This document shows, one piece after another, positions 1 to 7,949 of a stretch of 8,901 nucleotides of DNA. Position numbers and translations under genes: made by a program. The stretch covers positions 1 to 8,901 of the forward strand of contig SKWJ01000522.1 in NCBI GenBank assembly GCA_007128995.1, read 5' to 3'. Every line of letters begins with the position of its first letter. Positions within the stretch are counted from its first letter, which is position 1. The notes beneath the pieces were generated by a model. It searched no databases and was not told where the DNA came from. It was given only the letters and a program-made list of their open reading frames with translations. The DNA is from Paracoccaceae bacterium. GTDB taxonomy: Bacteria > Pseudomonadota > Alphaproteobacteria > Rhodobacterales > Rhodobacteraceae.

Positions 1-1448
1 AGAAGATGGGTGGCAAGCACCTCGACCGGGCTGACAACGGTTGTTCCGTCAAGGCTTGCGGTTTCGTGTTTGTCTGCATCGATCCATCGGGCGGGGGCCT
101 GATAGACCGGTTCGCGGACATCCTCGCCAGAAAGTTCGGAAGTGGCAGCGTCCTGGATCAGGGCAAGGAACTTGTTGGGGCGCAATCTGTCGCGTGCTTG
201 CTCAACCCCATGGATCAGGATCGCATAGGTTCCTTCGGGCAGGTTCACCTCGTCCGTCAGACGAATCTCGGGCAGGATCAGGCCGAATTCACGCGCAACA
301 TGGGCGCGGATATTGGAGATGCGGCCATCGAGCCCAACCGCACGGTCCAGCACCATCGGGACCAGGTCGGGTGCGAACTGGACGTGAATCTCATCGAGAT
401 CAAGCACATCGCCCAAACCGCGCGGCGACGGCTCGGCCAGTGTTTCCGGTACCTCGGCTGCAGCCAGGGCAGCGTTGCGCTGCGATGCCTGCGACAGCCA
501 TGCAAATCCCAACAGCACAGCCGCACCGATCACGAAGGGCACAAAGGGAAGGCCGGGAACAAACGCAAACAGGGCCATCAGGAAGCCGACCGTGGCAATG
601 GAGGCCGGATAACGGCCAAGTTGTTCAAAAAGCTGGGTATCTGTGGCCCCATTCGCCCCCCCGCGTGCCAGCAGAAGCGCGGCGGCAATGGAAATGATCA
701 CCGCCGGGATCTGGCTGACCAACCCATCCCCGACGGTCAGGATCGCGTAGGTTTCAAACGCGGCGGCAAGGCTCATCCCGTGCATCATGGTGCCATTGAT
801 CAGCCCCATGACAATATTCAGCAGCGTGATCAGCAGCCCCGCAATCGCATCGCCCTTGACGAATTTCGACGCCCCGTCGAGCGAGCCATAGAAATTCGTT
901 TCTGCCTGCTCCGTCTCGCGGCGGCGTTTCGCCTCCTGATGGTCGATGGCTCCGGCCGACATGTCGCTGTCAATGGCGAGTTGCTTGCCGGGCATTCCGT
1001 CCAGAGCAAAGCGCGCGCCAACCTCTGCCATGCGGCCCGCGCCTTTGGTGATCACGACGAAATTCACGATCAGCAAGACAAGGAATATTACGACCCCAAG
1101 GAAGACCGAGCCACTCATGATGAAGCTCGCGAAGCCCTGAATGACCCCGCCTGCCGCATGTGTGCCAGTATGCCCCTCACCGATGATCAGCTTCGTCGAG
1201 GATACATTGAGAGACAGGCGCAGCATCAGCGATGCGAGCAAGACTGTCGGGAAGATCGAGAAATCGAGAGGTCGCTGGATGAAGAGCGTGACAGTGAACA
1301 TGAGAATAGCCAGCGCGAAAGATGCCGCGAGACCAAGATCAAGCATCCAGGCCGGGATCGGCAGGATCATCATCACGATGACCGCCATGAGCGCGAGCGC
1401 GAGCAGGATCGTGGGTTTGAACAGGTCCTGAAGGCCAAGCCTGCTCAT
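1..1448 (-). CDS. flhA: Flagellar biosynthesis protein FlhA, 3' end missing (cut by window edge)
   Basis: FlhA is the large inner-membrane export-gate subunit of the flagellar type III secretion apparatus; its cytoplasmic C-terminal domain docks substrates and chaperones. The frame is open from the ATG at 1448 to base 1, giving 482 codons of a protein usually near 700 residues. Hydrophobic membrane segments fill about residues 12-56, 105-135, 200-220, 235-262 and 283-318. The FHIPEP family signature is clear at residues 139-162 (R139, AEVGARF, PGKQ, AID). FYGSLDGASKFVKGDAIAG follows at 187-204; D200 corresponds to the conserved GDAIAG aspartate linked to proton use. GDGLVSQIP is at 240-248. 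The cytoplasmic domain begins near 345 and includes the conserved pattern LATHL at 478-482. The start overlaps the stop of the upstream transglycosylase gene by ATGA, and its own Shine-Dalgarno match is weak, so translational coupling is likely. InvA/LcrV-type injectisome homologues share the fold, but the partner gene favours a flagellar role. Confidence 0.96.
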   Translation of the reverse strand, partial: MSRLGLQDLFKPTILLALALMAVIVMMILPIPAWMLDLGLAASFALAILMFTVTLFIQRPLDFSIFPTVLLASLMLRLSLNVSSTKLIIGEGHTGTHAAGGVIQGFASFIMSGSVFLGVVIFLVLLIVNFVVITKGAGRMAEVGARFALDGMPGKQLAIDSDMSAGAIDHQEAKRRRETEQAETNFYGSLDGASKFVKGDAIAGLLITLLNIVMGLINGTMMHGMSLAAAFETYAILTVGDGLVSQIPAVIISIAAALLLARGGANGATDTQLFEQLGRYPASIATVGFLMALFAFVPGLPFVPFVIGAAVLLGFAWLSQASQRNAALAAAEVPETLAEPSPRGLGDVLDLDEIHVQFAPDLVPMVLDRAVGLDGRISNIRAHVAREFGLILPEIRLTDEVNLPEGTYAILIHGVEQARDRLRPNKFLALIQDAATSELSGEDVREPVYQAPARWIDADKHETASLDGTTVVSPVEVLATHL

Positions 1449-2158
1449 GGTTGGGCCGGTCCTGTATCTATCAGGCGCGGGCCGGTTGCGCGCCCTTCAA
1501 ATCCGACCAGCGAGCCCAACTGCCCGGCGCCAGAGGGCACAAGCAGCGCAAAGCGGTTTTCCCTGATATCTTCGGTCAATATAAACGCCCTGCCAGAAGC
1601 GGCAAATTGCTGCATCTGGTGAAATCGGGTCATGTAGCGTTCAGCGAGTTGGGGGGTGGCCGAGTGATAGGCGCCTGCCGCCTTTTCCCAACTGCCAAGC
1701 CGTGCCTTGTGGCCAGCCAGAAGCCGAGCAGCGTAATCTGCGTTGCGCAAAGGATCGATCATATCCTCGAGCGAGGTAAAATGATGCGCATGCCAATGAT
1801 AGTTGATCTGGAAGCAGCCCAGGTCCATGTTTCGTATACCTGCGCGCAAGCTTTCTTGTGCATAGGCAAGCAGCGCGTCGCGCGAGTCGAACCAGTGGCC
1901 GCGCCCCGCTGCATGCAGCGCCCAGGGCCAGGCCTGCATCTGGCCCTTCGCCTTGCGTCCCGTCTCGACCAATGCGATTGTGTTCAGCACCCGAAAGGGC
2001 ACGCCGTGGCGGTCTGCTGCTATGTGTGCTGCGCGCGCGCACAGCTCGGCCTGGTTTGCTGCGCGGGCCTGAGACGCCGCGGCAAGCCCCGTGCCAACGA
2101 AAAACGCCGCCAGCCCAAGTTTGACATGATGCGACAGCTTGCGCTGTGTGTCTGACAT
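1445..2158 (-). CDS. Secreted SLT-type lytic transglycosylase of the flagellar cluster
   Basis: This is a predicted periplasmic murein lytic transglycosylase of 237 residues. Residues 1-33 form a signal peptide: a basic n-region, a hydrophobic stretch (LGLAAFFVGTGLAAA) and an ARA-AN cleavage site. The SLT goose-lysozyme-like fold follows: the likely catalytic Glu65 lies in IALVETG, the GCFQIN motif (family GLMQIN) is at 114-119, and the AYHS motif is at 163-166. The C-terminal 60 residues after the SLT core match nothing I recognise. I chose the ATG at 2158 because AGGAG lies 5 bases upstream (2168-2164) and the signal peptide begins cleanly there; a TTG at 2200 would add 14 residues without a good ribosome site. 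The stop overlaps the flhA ATG (ATGA), so the enzyme is co-translated with the export gate. The likely job, by inference, is opening peptidoglycan for the flagellar rod, like SltF or the FlgJ muramidase domain in other bacteria. A general cell-wall role cannot be excluded. Confidence 0.88.
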   Translation of the reverse strand: MSDTQRKLSHHVKLGLAAFFVGTGLAAASQARAANQAELCARAAHIAADRHGVPFRVLNTIALVETGRKAKGQMQAWPWALHAAGRGHWFDSRDALLAYAQESLRAGIRNMDLGCFQINYHWHAHHFTSLEDMIDPLRNADYAARLLAGHKARLGSWEKAAGAYHSATPQLAERYMTRFHQMQQFAASGRAFILTEDIRENRFALLVPSGAGQLGSLVGFEGRATGPRLIDTGPAQP

Positions 2159-2163
2159 GATCG

Positions 2164-2168
2164 CTCCT
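2164..2168 (-). promoter_or_regulatory. Shine-Dalgarno site of the transglycosylase gene
   Basis: AGGAG on the minus strand lies 5 bases before the ATG at 2158. It decides that start over the upstream in-frame TTG at 2200, which has no comparable site. Confidence 0.75.
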
Positions 2169-2259
2169 GCGTCGTGACCGGTGCAACAGCGTCCCGGCAA
2201 AAGCGATCAAGCCTGATTCTGGTTGAGAATTGGTAACTGCTGCAGGCCCGACTTGCGTT

Positions 2260-3453
2260 TCAGGTCACTTTTGCGCGGCGGTGGTATTCGGGCTTGTCCC
2301 AGCTGCGCTGTGTCATCACCTCGGTCAGCAGAATGGCCGCCCGCTCAATGTCTTGGTCCGACAGATAGAGCGGTGTAATGCCGAAGCGGAGGATGTCCGG
2401 GGCGCGAAAATCGCCGATCACACCTCTGGCGATCAGGGCCTGAATGATCGCATATCCGTTTGGATGACGGAAACTGATCTGGGACCCGCGCATCGCGGGA
2501 TCGCGGGGCGAAGCGAGGGTCAGTTCTGGGCAGCCAGCTTCGACGCTTTCAAGGAACTTCTGCTGTAGCTCCAGCGACCGCTGGCGAACATCTTCCAATG
2601 TCACCTTGTCCCAGACATCCAGCGCGGCATCTAGCGCTGCAAGCTGCAAGATCGCCGGCGTTCCAACCCGCATGCGCGCAACACCTTCGGCAGGGCGGTA
2701 ATCGGGTTCAAAGGCAAACGGGGATTCATGGCCAAGCCAGCCTGAAAGAGCAGGCCGCGCGTCCTCTGCAAGATGCGGGGCGACATAGATGAAGGCAGGG
2801 CCGCCGGGTCCGGAATTGAGATACTTGTAGCTGCACCCAACGGCAAAGTCCGCCTTCGCGGTCGTTACATCGACAGGAATTGCCCCGGCCGAATGTGCAA
2901 GATCCCAGACCACAAGTGCGCCCATGTCATGCGCCTGTGCGATCAGCCTGGCCATGTCATGCTTGCGCCCTGTGCGGTAATCGACCTCTGTCAGCATCAG
3001 TACAGCCACGCTGTCATCAAGGGCCTTTGCGACGTCTTCGGGGGGGGCAGTCCGCAGCGTATGACCGCGACCAAGGGTGCGGCACAGACCGTCGGCAATA
3101 TACAGATCTGACGGGAAATTGCCGGTGTCAGACAAGATCACCCGGCGCTCTGGTCGCAATTCCAGCGCTGAGGCGAGTGCCTGATAAACCTTGATCGAGA
3201 GCGTGTCCCCCATCGTAACAGTGCCTGGTGCCGCGCCGATCAGCCGGCCGACACGATCCCCGACACGGGCGGGCAGATCCATCCAGCCGGCATCATTCCA
3301 GCCTGTGATAAGCATCTTGCCCCATTCGTCGGCAATGGTCCGGGCAACACGATCAGCTACCCCGCGTGGCAGGGGACCCAGCGAATTTCCGTCGAGATAG
3401 ATTACCCCGTCGGGCAGATCGAACATCGCGCGGGTGGCTGTAAAATCGGTCAT
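2260..3453 (-). CDS. kynU: Kynureninase
   Basis: KynU is a cytoplasmic PLP enzyme that hydrolyses L-kynurenine to anthranilate and L-alanine in tryptophan breakdown. The 397-residue length fits the family. YLDGNSLGP near residues 19-27 is the typical N-terminal signature. The aminotransferase class V core contains WDLAHSAG at 183-190, where D184 and H187 contact the cofactor, then CSYKYLNSGPG at 207-217 with K210 as the expected PLP-binding lysine. GWLGH at 238-242 and RVGTP at 262-266 are further family motifs. The ATG at 3453 has AAGGA 6 bases upstream. Codon style does not stand out from the neighbours. No kynA (tryptophan dioxygenase) or kynB (formamidase) is in the window, so its kynurenine source is unknown. 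Its product is the TrpD substrate, and trpD lies about 3.5 kb upstream on the same strand. It is separated by 222 bp from lexA and 101 bp from the transglycosylase gene, so it may be a single-gene unit. Confidence 0.96.
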   Translation of the reverse strand: MTDFTATRAMFDLPDGVIYLDGNSLGPLPRGVADRVARTIADEWGKMLITGWNDAGWMDLPARVGDRVGRLIGAAPGTVTMGDTLSIKVYQALASALELRPERRVILSDTGNFPSDLYIADGLCRTLGRGHTLRTAPPEDVAKALDDSVAVLMLTEVDYRTGRKHDMARLIAQAHDMGALVVWDLAHSAGAIPVDVTTAKADFAVGCSYKYLNSGPGGPAFIYVAPHLAEDARPALSGWLGHESPFAFEPDYRPAEGVARMRVGTPAILQLAALDAALDVWDKVTLEDVRQRSLELQQKFLESVEAGCPELTLASPRDPAMRGSQISFRHPNGYAIIQALIARGVIGDFRAPDILRFGITPLYLSDQDIERAAILLTEVMTQRSWDKPEYHRRAKVT

Positions 3454-3675
3454 GACGGATCCTTTCTCGCATTCCCCTCATCGGTGCAGAGTTCGTGCAG
3501 AAAGGTCAAGTGGCAGGCAGGCTGATCCGAGTCTGACACGAAGTCATTTGCCAAAAGCGAAATGCGGCTGATCGAGCGTCTCGGGTCTTACAGTCACGAG
3601 CAACCGAGCGTCTGCGGCATCTGGTGTGTCCAACCATTCCGCGCGTCCCAGAAAGTCATCATCAGGCCTGTTATG
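3454..3675. other. Gap between lexA and kynU with short direct repeats
   Basis: These 222 bases hold no credible gene; the short plus-strand reading frames here run into lexA antisense and resemble nothing. Seen directly: GTGCAGA occurs twice 11 bases apart (3484-3490 and 3495-3501), and CGAGCGTCT occurs twice 32 bases apart (3573-3581 and 3605-3613). TTGACC on the minus strand (3509-3504) could be a -35 element for kynU, but no good -10 follows. No hairpin with a T-run that would end lexA transcription is visible. This is the likely home of the kynU promoter. Confidence 0.5.
3484..3501 (-). repeat. Two tandem 7-bp repeats before kynU, possible operator
   Basis: GTGCAGA (TCTGCAC on the kynU strand) is present twice with an 11-base period, about one helical turn, 31-48 bases upstream of the kynU ATG. 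The repeats sit between a TTGACC -35-like element and the ribosome site. A regulator binding one DNA face could use them. No regulator is known for them here, and the match could be chance. Confidence 0.35.
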
Positions 3676-4371
3676 TCAATAGCTGCGGATCAGCCCGACC
3701 ATGCGTCCTTGGACCGCGACCTGATCATCTTTCAGATACCGCGTCTCGTAAGCCGGATTTGCTGCTTCAAGCGCAATTTTCCCGTTGCGCCGGTGAAACC
3801 GTTTTAGCGTCGCTTCATGACCTTCGATAAGCGCAACAACGATGTCACCATCATCGGCGGTGTCCTGTTCCCGTATCACAACAATATCGCCGTCATTGAT
3901 TCCGAGTTCGATCATCGAGTCGCCTTGCACCTCGAGCGCGTAGAAGGACGAGCGGCCATCTACCATACTGCCGGGCACCACGATATCGCCAACGGCCTGA
4001 TTGAGCGCCTCAATCGGTGTACCTGCAGCAATCCGGCCCATGATCTGCAAGGCCTGAACGCTGCCGGGTGCAATCTCACTTCGGGCTGGGGTGTTGGGCT
4101 TTCTGTCCGTGCCCAGTGTAACCACAGTGTCCTTGCCCCCGTCACCTGCAGTCAGGGACTCTGGCAGTTTCAACACTTCAATTGCGCGTGCGCGATGCGC
4201 CAACCGCCGGATGAAACCGCGCTCTTCAAGTGCCGTGATCAGGCGGTGGATGCCGGATTTCGACCTCAGATCAAGTGCATCTTTCATTTCCTCAAAAGAT
4301 GGCGCGACCCCTTCGGCTTCCATCCGGGTATGAATGAGTTTCAGCAATTGAATCTGTTTATGTGTGAGCAT
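3676..4371 (-). CDS. lexA: LexA repressor, SOS regulator
   Basis: LexA represses DNA-damage genes and inactivates itself by RecA-stimulated self-cleavage. The 231-residue protein has a winged helix-turn-helix at about residues 1-65 (recognition region near 27-46, ending in ALEERGFI). A linker follows, longer than in E. coli LexA and typical of alphaproteobacteria. The C-terminal S24-type peptidase domain contains the cleavage pair A116-G117 in GRIAAGTP, the catalytic S152 in QGDSM and the catalytic K190 in ATLKRF. I place the start at the ATG at 4371, preceded by GAGG 6 bases upstream (4381-4378); an in-frame ATG at 4383 lacks a ribosome site and would add four residues. An SOS box and a good promoter lie between this start and the moeA stop, so the gene is autoregulated and can be expressed apart from the trp/mo genes upstream. 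Confidence 0.97.
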   Translation of the reverse strand: MLTHKQIQLLKLIHTRMEAEGVAPSFEEMKDALDLRSKSGIHRLITALEERGFIRRLAHRARAIEVLKLPESLTAGDGGKDTVVTLGTDRKPNTPARSEIAPGSVQALQIMGRIAAGTPIEALNQAVGDIVVPGSMVDGRSSFYALEVQGDSMIELGINDGDIVVIREQDTADDGDIVVALIEGHEATLKRFHRRNGKIALEAANPAYETRYLKDDQVAVQGRMVGLIRSY

Positions 4372-4416
4372 TTCATGCCTCATGCGCGAAAGGAAACCAA
4401 ACCTTCACCGCCTAAT

Positions 4417-4431
4417 GTTCTAAGTATGTTC
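4417..4431 (-). promoter_or_regulatory. LexA (SOS) box, GTTC-N7-GTTC type
   Basis: The plus strand reads GTTCTAAGTATGTTC, an exact match to the direct-repeat operator known for alphaproteobacterial LexA (equivalently GAAC-N7-GAAC on the minus strand). It lies 46-60 bases upstream of the lexA start and overlaps the -10 element, as expected for autoregulation. Confidence 0.88.
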
Positions 4432-4445
4432 TCGATTTTTGTCAA
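4417..4445 (-). promoter_or_regulatory. lexA promoter (-35 TTGACA, -10 TAGAAC)
   Basis: On the minus strand a perfect TTGACA (4445-4440) is followed after 17 bases by TAGAAC (4422-4417), a 4-of-6 match to TATAAT. The -10 ends 45 bases before the lexA ATG. The promoter starts just past the moeA stop codon and gives lexA its own transcription start. The -10 lies inside the SOS box, so LexA binding would block RNA polymerase. Confidence 0.7.
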
Positions 4446-4450
4446 GTGTA

Positions 4451-5623
4451 TCAGAGCGCGATATACCGCATTTGTTCACCCGCTTTGCGGGCTGCGTCAT
4501 TGGCAGGGCGCACCAGCAGCGCATCGGCGTCGCACAGAACCGTCAGGAGCGAAGAGTCCTGATCGTCCAGTGCCGTGATCGTCGGGCCGGGGGCGAGCGT
4601 GGCGCGCATGTAATGCGTCCGATTGCCATTGGCCGGAAGATCTGCTGCGAGTGTTGCTGTTGCGCTGGGCAGGGGGAAACCACCCAGTCCCTGCATTGCA
4701 CGCAACGCTGGGCGCATGAAGAGATGCGCGCAAATTATTGAAGAAACCGGATTACCGGGAAGCCCCAAAAGGAGAGAGTAGCCAAGCCGCCCGGCCATGA
4801 GCGGTTTGCCCGGACGCAAGGCAACCTTATGAAAGGCAAGGGTTGCATTCTGCGCCAGCGCCACTTTGGCGACCAGATCGTGATCGCCCACCGAAGCGCC
4901 GCCGATCGTCACGATCAGATCTGCATCCTGTGCGAGTTCGAAGACGCTGCGCAGGGACGCTTCGGTGTCGCGTGCTATCGGCAGGATCCGCGCCGACGCG
5001 CCCTCCATCTCTGCAAGCGCCTTAACTGTGAAGGCGTTCGACGCGATGATCTGGTCGGCGCGGGGGGTCTCACCGGGCATGACCAGTTCATCTCCAGTTG
5101 CGATGATGGCAACGTCGGGGATCTTGGTCGCTGTAATTTCGGGACAGTTCATCGCAGCAAGCAATGCCAGATCTACCGGGCGCAACCGGCGCGGTGCGCT
5201 GATCTGGTCGCCAAGGGTGAAGTCGATGCCCTGTTCGCGGATATGGCGTGCTGCCTGTGGCGTCTCACTCAGCAGAATATGGTCTGCATCGACCTGAATA
5301 TCTTCCTGCATTATGATCCGGGTCGCGCCTTCAGGGACAGGCGCGCCGGTAAAAATGCGGATGGCTTCGTCCGGGTTGAGTTTGCCGAGAAAGGCATGCC
5401 CGGCTGCGGCCTGACCTACCACGCGCAATTTTGCCCCCTGTCTTACCGGGTCTGCGACTGCGTAGCCGTCCATGGCTGCTGACCGGAAGGGCGGCTGATC
5501 GCGGGTCGCGCTGACTGGTGCGCGCAGCACCCGACCCGCAGCGTTCGACAGGCTGACCATCTCTGTCGGCAGAGGGTGCGCAAGAGCGATCACCTGCGCG
5601 AGTGCATCTTCGACTGTGATCAT
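4451..5623 (-). CDS. moeA: Molybdopterin molybdenumtransferase MoeA
   Basis: MoeA inserts molybdate into adenylylated molybdopterin, the last common step of molybdenum-cofactor synthesis, in the cytoplasm. The 390 residues match the family. In order: [12 protein letters not shown] at 44-55, TGAPVPEGA at 92-100 (domain II), TGDEL at 176-180, GGASVGDHD at 241-249 and GLPGNPVS at 287-294 of the MoaB/MogA-like domain, with PGKP at 271-274 between them, then the small beta-barrel C-terminal domain. No key motif is missing. The ATG at 5623 overlaps the moaC stop by ATGA and has GAGG 7 bases upstream, inside moaC. It is therefore probably translated together with moaC from the trp/mo transcript. The partner MogA/MoaB adenylyltransferase is not in the window. 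Confidence 0.96.
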   Translation of the reverse strand: MITVEDALAQVIALAHPLPTEMVSLSNAAGRVLRAPVSATRDQPPFRSAAMDGYAVADPVRQGAKLRVVGQAAAGHAFLGKLNPDEAIRIFTGAPVPEGATRIIMQEDIQVDADHILLSETPQAARHIREQGIDFTLGDQISAPRRLRPVDLALLAAMNCPEITATKIPDVAIIATGDELVMPGETPRADQIIASNAFTVKALAEMEGASARILPIARDTEASLRSVFELAQDADLIVTIGGASVGDHDLVAKVALAQNATLAFHKVALRPGKPLMAGRLGYSLLLGLPGNPVSSIICAHLFMRPALRAMQGLGGFPLPSATATLAADLPANGNRTHYMRATLAPGPTITALDDQDSSLLTVLCDADALLVRPANDAARKAGEQMRYIAL

Positions 5624-6099
5624 GGCGCGGCCTCGTAGCGGCCGGATTTGCCCCCATCCTTTAGCACCACGCGTGTTGCAAGGATGGTCATCGATTTTTC
5701 GGCGGCCTTGAGCATGTCATACACGGTCAGGGCTGCAACAGAAGCCGCAGTAAGCGCTTCCATCTCGACGCCAGTCTGCCCAGTGGTGCGCACTTCCGCT
5801 TCGATCCGGATACCCGGCAAGTCCGGATCGGGGGTCAGAGCCACGCTGACCTTGGTAATCGGCAGCGGATGGCAGAGGGGAATGAGATCGGCACAGCGTT
5901 TGGCCCCCATGATTCCAGCAAGTCGTGCGACGCCCAAGACATCGCCCTTCTTCGCGCGCCCCTCGGTAACCAGCGCAAGGGTCTCGGGTCGCATCTGGAC
6001 CGCGCTTTGCGCGATTGCAACCCGTGCGCTATGCGCTTTGTCCGAGACATCAACCATATGCGCATGGCCATCGGCGTCGAAATGCGTGAGTTTGTCCAT
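5620..6099 (-). CDS. moaC: Cyclic pyranopterin monophosphate synthase MoaC
   Basis: MoaC converts 3',8-cyclo-7,8-dihydro-GTP, made by MoaA, into cyclic pyranopterin monophosphate, the first stable intermediate of molybdenum-cofactor synthesis. The 159-residue protein is the standard size and fully intact. It shows MVDVSDK near 15-21, [10 protein letters not shown] at 72-81, [10 protein letters not shown] at 111-120, YDMLKA at 127-132 and KDGGKSG at 147-153. D128 and K131 coincide with the catalytic Asp128 and Lys131 known for the E. coli enzyme. The ATG lies one base after the trpC stop (TGA-C-ATG), with AGGG 6 bases upstream inside trpC, so it is translationally linked to trpC. moaA is not present here. 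Confidence 0.97.
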   Translation of the reverse strand: MDKLTHFDADGHAHMVDVSDKAHSARVAIAQSAVQMRPETLALVTEGRAKKGDVLGVARLAGIMGAKRCADLIPLCHPLPITKVSVALTPDPDLPGIRIEAEVRTTGQTGVEMEALTAASVAALTVYDMLKAAEKSMTILATRVVLKDGGKSGRYEAAP

Positions 6100-6100
6100 G

Positions 6101-6910
6101 TCACACCCTGTCTAGTGGAAGCGCCCCTGAAAGAAGCATGCGTGTCGCCTGCGCCACATCTGCCTGTCGCATCAGGCTTTCGCCGATCAGAAAGCTGCGC
6201 GCACCAAATTTTGCGAGCGCATCCAGATCTGCGCTGGTGTAGATCCCGCTTTCTGCAATCAAGAGTTTTCCATCCGGCACCAACCGCGACAGTCGGCGTG
6301 TGGTGTCGAGCGTCACGTCGAATGTCTTCAGGTTTCTGTTGTTTACCCCAAGCAGCGGCGATGTCAGCGCCAGCGCCCGCTCCAACTCAGCCTCGTCATG
6401 GACCTCGACCAGAACATCCATGCCCCAATCGAAGGCAGTTGCCTCCAACTCCTGTGCCTGCACGTCCGAGACGGAGGCCATGATGATCAGGATGCAGTCT
6501 GCGTGAAGCGCGCGCGCTTCGGCGACCTGATAGGGGTCATACATGAAATCCTTGCGCAAGGCAGGCAGGTTCGTTGCTGTGCGGGCCTCGGTCAGGTATC
6601 TGTCTGCGCCCTGAAAACTCGGTGTATCGGTCAGAACGCTGAGACACGTCGCGCCGCCAGTTTCATAGGCACGCGCAAGCGCTGGTGGATCGAAGTCTGG
6701 GCGTATCAACCCCTTGGAAGGGCTCGCTTTCTTGATCTCTGCGATCAGGCCATACCCGGTTGTCTGCGCGTTGTGCAGCGCTGAAGCAAAGCCGCGCGGG
6801 GCAGGGGCCGCCTGTGCGGCAGTTTCAACCTCGCTCAGGGATCGCTGCGTCTTGCGGGCGGCGACCTCTTCAAGCTTATAGGCCTTTATCTTGTCGAGTA
6901 TGGTCGCCAT
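6101..6910 (-). CDS. trpC: Indole-3-glycerol phosphate synthase TrpC
   Basis: TrpC closes the ring of CdRP (1-(2-carboxyphenylamino)-1-deoxyribulose 5-phosphate) to indole-3-glycerol phosphate, with loss of CO2 and water. The 269-residue protein is a monofunctional (beta/alpha)8 barrel; the PRAI (TrpF) domain fused to it in E. coli is absent. Catalytic and phosphate-binding motifs are [12 protein letters not shown] at 56-67 (E58, K60), LRKDF at 118-122 (K120), LVEVH at 167-171 (E169), GVNNRNL at 188-194, AESGI at 219-223 and FLIGESLM at 240-247. The ATG at 6910 lies 16 bases after the trpD stop, with GAGGAA directly after the trpD TAA. TrpF must be encoded elsewhere. Confidence 0.97.
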   Translation of the reverse strand: MATILDKIKAYKLEEVAARKTQRSLSEVETAAQAAPAPRGFASALHNAQTTGYGLIAEIKKASPSKGLIRPDFDPPALARAYETGGATCLSVLTDTPSFQGADRYLTEARTATNLPALRKDFMYDPYQVAEARALHADCILIIMASVSDVQAQELEATAFDWGMDVLVEVHDEAELERALALTSPLLGVNNRNLKTFDVTLDTTRRLSRLVPDGKLLIAESGIYTSADLDALAKFGARSFLIGESLMRQADVAQATRMLLSGALPLDRV

Positions 6911-6926
6911 GCGCAGACTTTTCCTC

Positions 6927-7949
6927 TTATATGGCTTTTACAGGGCTTATGCGGGCAAGCGTTTCTGCGGCACCTTTGGCCGCCCCGGATGCAAGACTTG
7001 CGCGCGCCTGATCCACCCCATCGCCAAGCGAGGTGGCATGCCCGGCGACAAGCAAGGCGGCAGCGGCATTCAGCAAGACCGCATCGCGGTAGGCAGGACG
7101 CCCGGCGCCATCCAGCAGCGCCCGCAATTCGGCGGCATTCTCTCCGGGGGCGCCGCCCAGAAGCTCCTCGAACGGATGCAGCGGAAGCCCGGCATCATCT
7201 GGATGCAGGCGAAAACTCCTCAAGGTACCGTTTTCCAGGGCGACAACATCTGACGGGGCGGCGATGGACAACTCGTCCGTTCCGTCGCCCCCATGCACGA
7301 GCCAGGCACGGATTGTCCCCAGCGTCTGCAATGTTTCGGCCATGGGACGCAGCAAGTCTTTGGAAAACGCCCCGGTCAGCTGAAACTTCACAGCCGCCGG
7401 ATTGGTCAACGGGCCAAGGATGTTGAAGATCGTGCGGGTCCCAAGTTCCATTCGCGCAGGCCCGACATGCCGCATGGCCGGATGATGCATCGGGGCCATC
7501 ATGAAGCCGATCCCGGCTTGGGTAAGGGCCTGTTCCACGATCACGGGCCCGACCATCACATCTATCCCCATGGCCCCCAGCGCATCCGCTGCGCCCGACT
7601 TGGACGAGAGGTTCCGGTTGCCATGCTTGGCGACACAGACACCTGCGCCTGCCACAACGAAAGCAGTTGCCGTCGAGATATTCAGCGTGCCTTTGCCATC
7701 GCCGCCGGTGCCGACAATATCCATGGCGCCCTCCGGCGCGCGCACCTTCACACATTTTGAGCGCATGACAGTTGCCGCAGCGGCATATTCGTCAACCACT
7801 TCTCCCCTTGTCCGCAATGCCATCAGGAACCCGCCAGTCTGCGCAGGCGTGGCTTGGCCTTCAAACAGCAGATCGAATGCCTTCTCGGCTTCGGCGCGGG
7901 TCAGCGGGCGGGTGGCGGCTATGCCGATGAAGGGTTTGAGATCATCCAT
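6927..7949 (-). CDS. trpD: Anthranilate phosphoribosyltransferase TrpD
   Basis: TrpD transfers the phosphoribosyl group of PRPP to anthranilate, giving phosphoribosyl-anthranilate. Counting from the ATG at 7949 it has 340 residues, the usual size. The N-terminal helical domain precedes the PRPP-binding motif [14 protein letters not shown] at 80-93, followed by KHGNR at 108-112 and the SSKSG loop with ADALGAMG to about 128. Further on, conserved NILGPLTNP binds near the active site. The start is ambiguous: GTG at 7952 overlaps the trpG stop by 4 bases, and the adjacent ATG at 7949 overlaps it by 1 (TGATG). I prefer the ATG. No strong ribosome site is present, so reinitiation after trpG is likely. 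It is a separate protein, not a TrpGD fusion. KynU, encoded in the same window, makes its substrate. Confidence 0.97.
   Translation of the reverse strand: MDDLKPFIGIAATRPLTRAEAEKAFDLLFEGQATPAQTGGFLMALRTRGEVVDEYAAAATVMRSKCVKVRAPEGAMDIVGTGGDGKGTLNISTATAFVVAGAGVCVAKHGNRNLSSKSGAADALGAMGIDVMVGPVIVEQALTQAGIGFMMAPMHHPAMRHVGPARMELGTRTIFNILGPLTNPAAVKFQLTGAFSKDLLRPMAETLQTLGTIRAWLVHGGDGTDELSIAAPSDVVALENGTLRSFRLHPDDAGLPLHPFEELLGGAPGENAAELRALLDGAGRPAYRDAVLLNAAAALLVAGHATSLGDGVDQARASLASGAAKGAAETLARISPVKAI

Noticed and set aside
6..1622. A 538-codon open frame on the plus strand
   Set aside because: It lies antisense to flhA and the transglycosylase, whose motifs are unmistakable. Its own translation is low-complexity, rich in Arg, His, Gln and Asp, as expected of the shadow of a GC-rich gene.
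2180..2200. Sigma-54-like element before the transglycosylase gene
   Set aside because: A GG and a GC are present on the minus strand but 9 rather than 10 bases apart, and the flanking consensus is poor.
2222..2237. CtrA-like TTAA-N7-TTAA box before the flagellar pair
   Set aside because: Only degenerate half-sites are present, not enough to call a site.
2220..2240. Small inverted repeat (ATTCT/AGAAT) after kynU as a terminator
   Set aside because: The stem is only 5 AT-rich pairs with no T-run in the minus-strand direction.
3650..3675. Terminator after lexA
   Set aside because: Only the short palindrome CAGGCCTG is visible, without a following T-run.
3562..3807. Plus-strand frames of 68-81 codons at the lexA 3' end
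   Set aside because: About half of each is antisense to lexA, and nothing in their sequence is recognisable.
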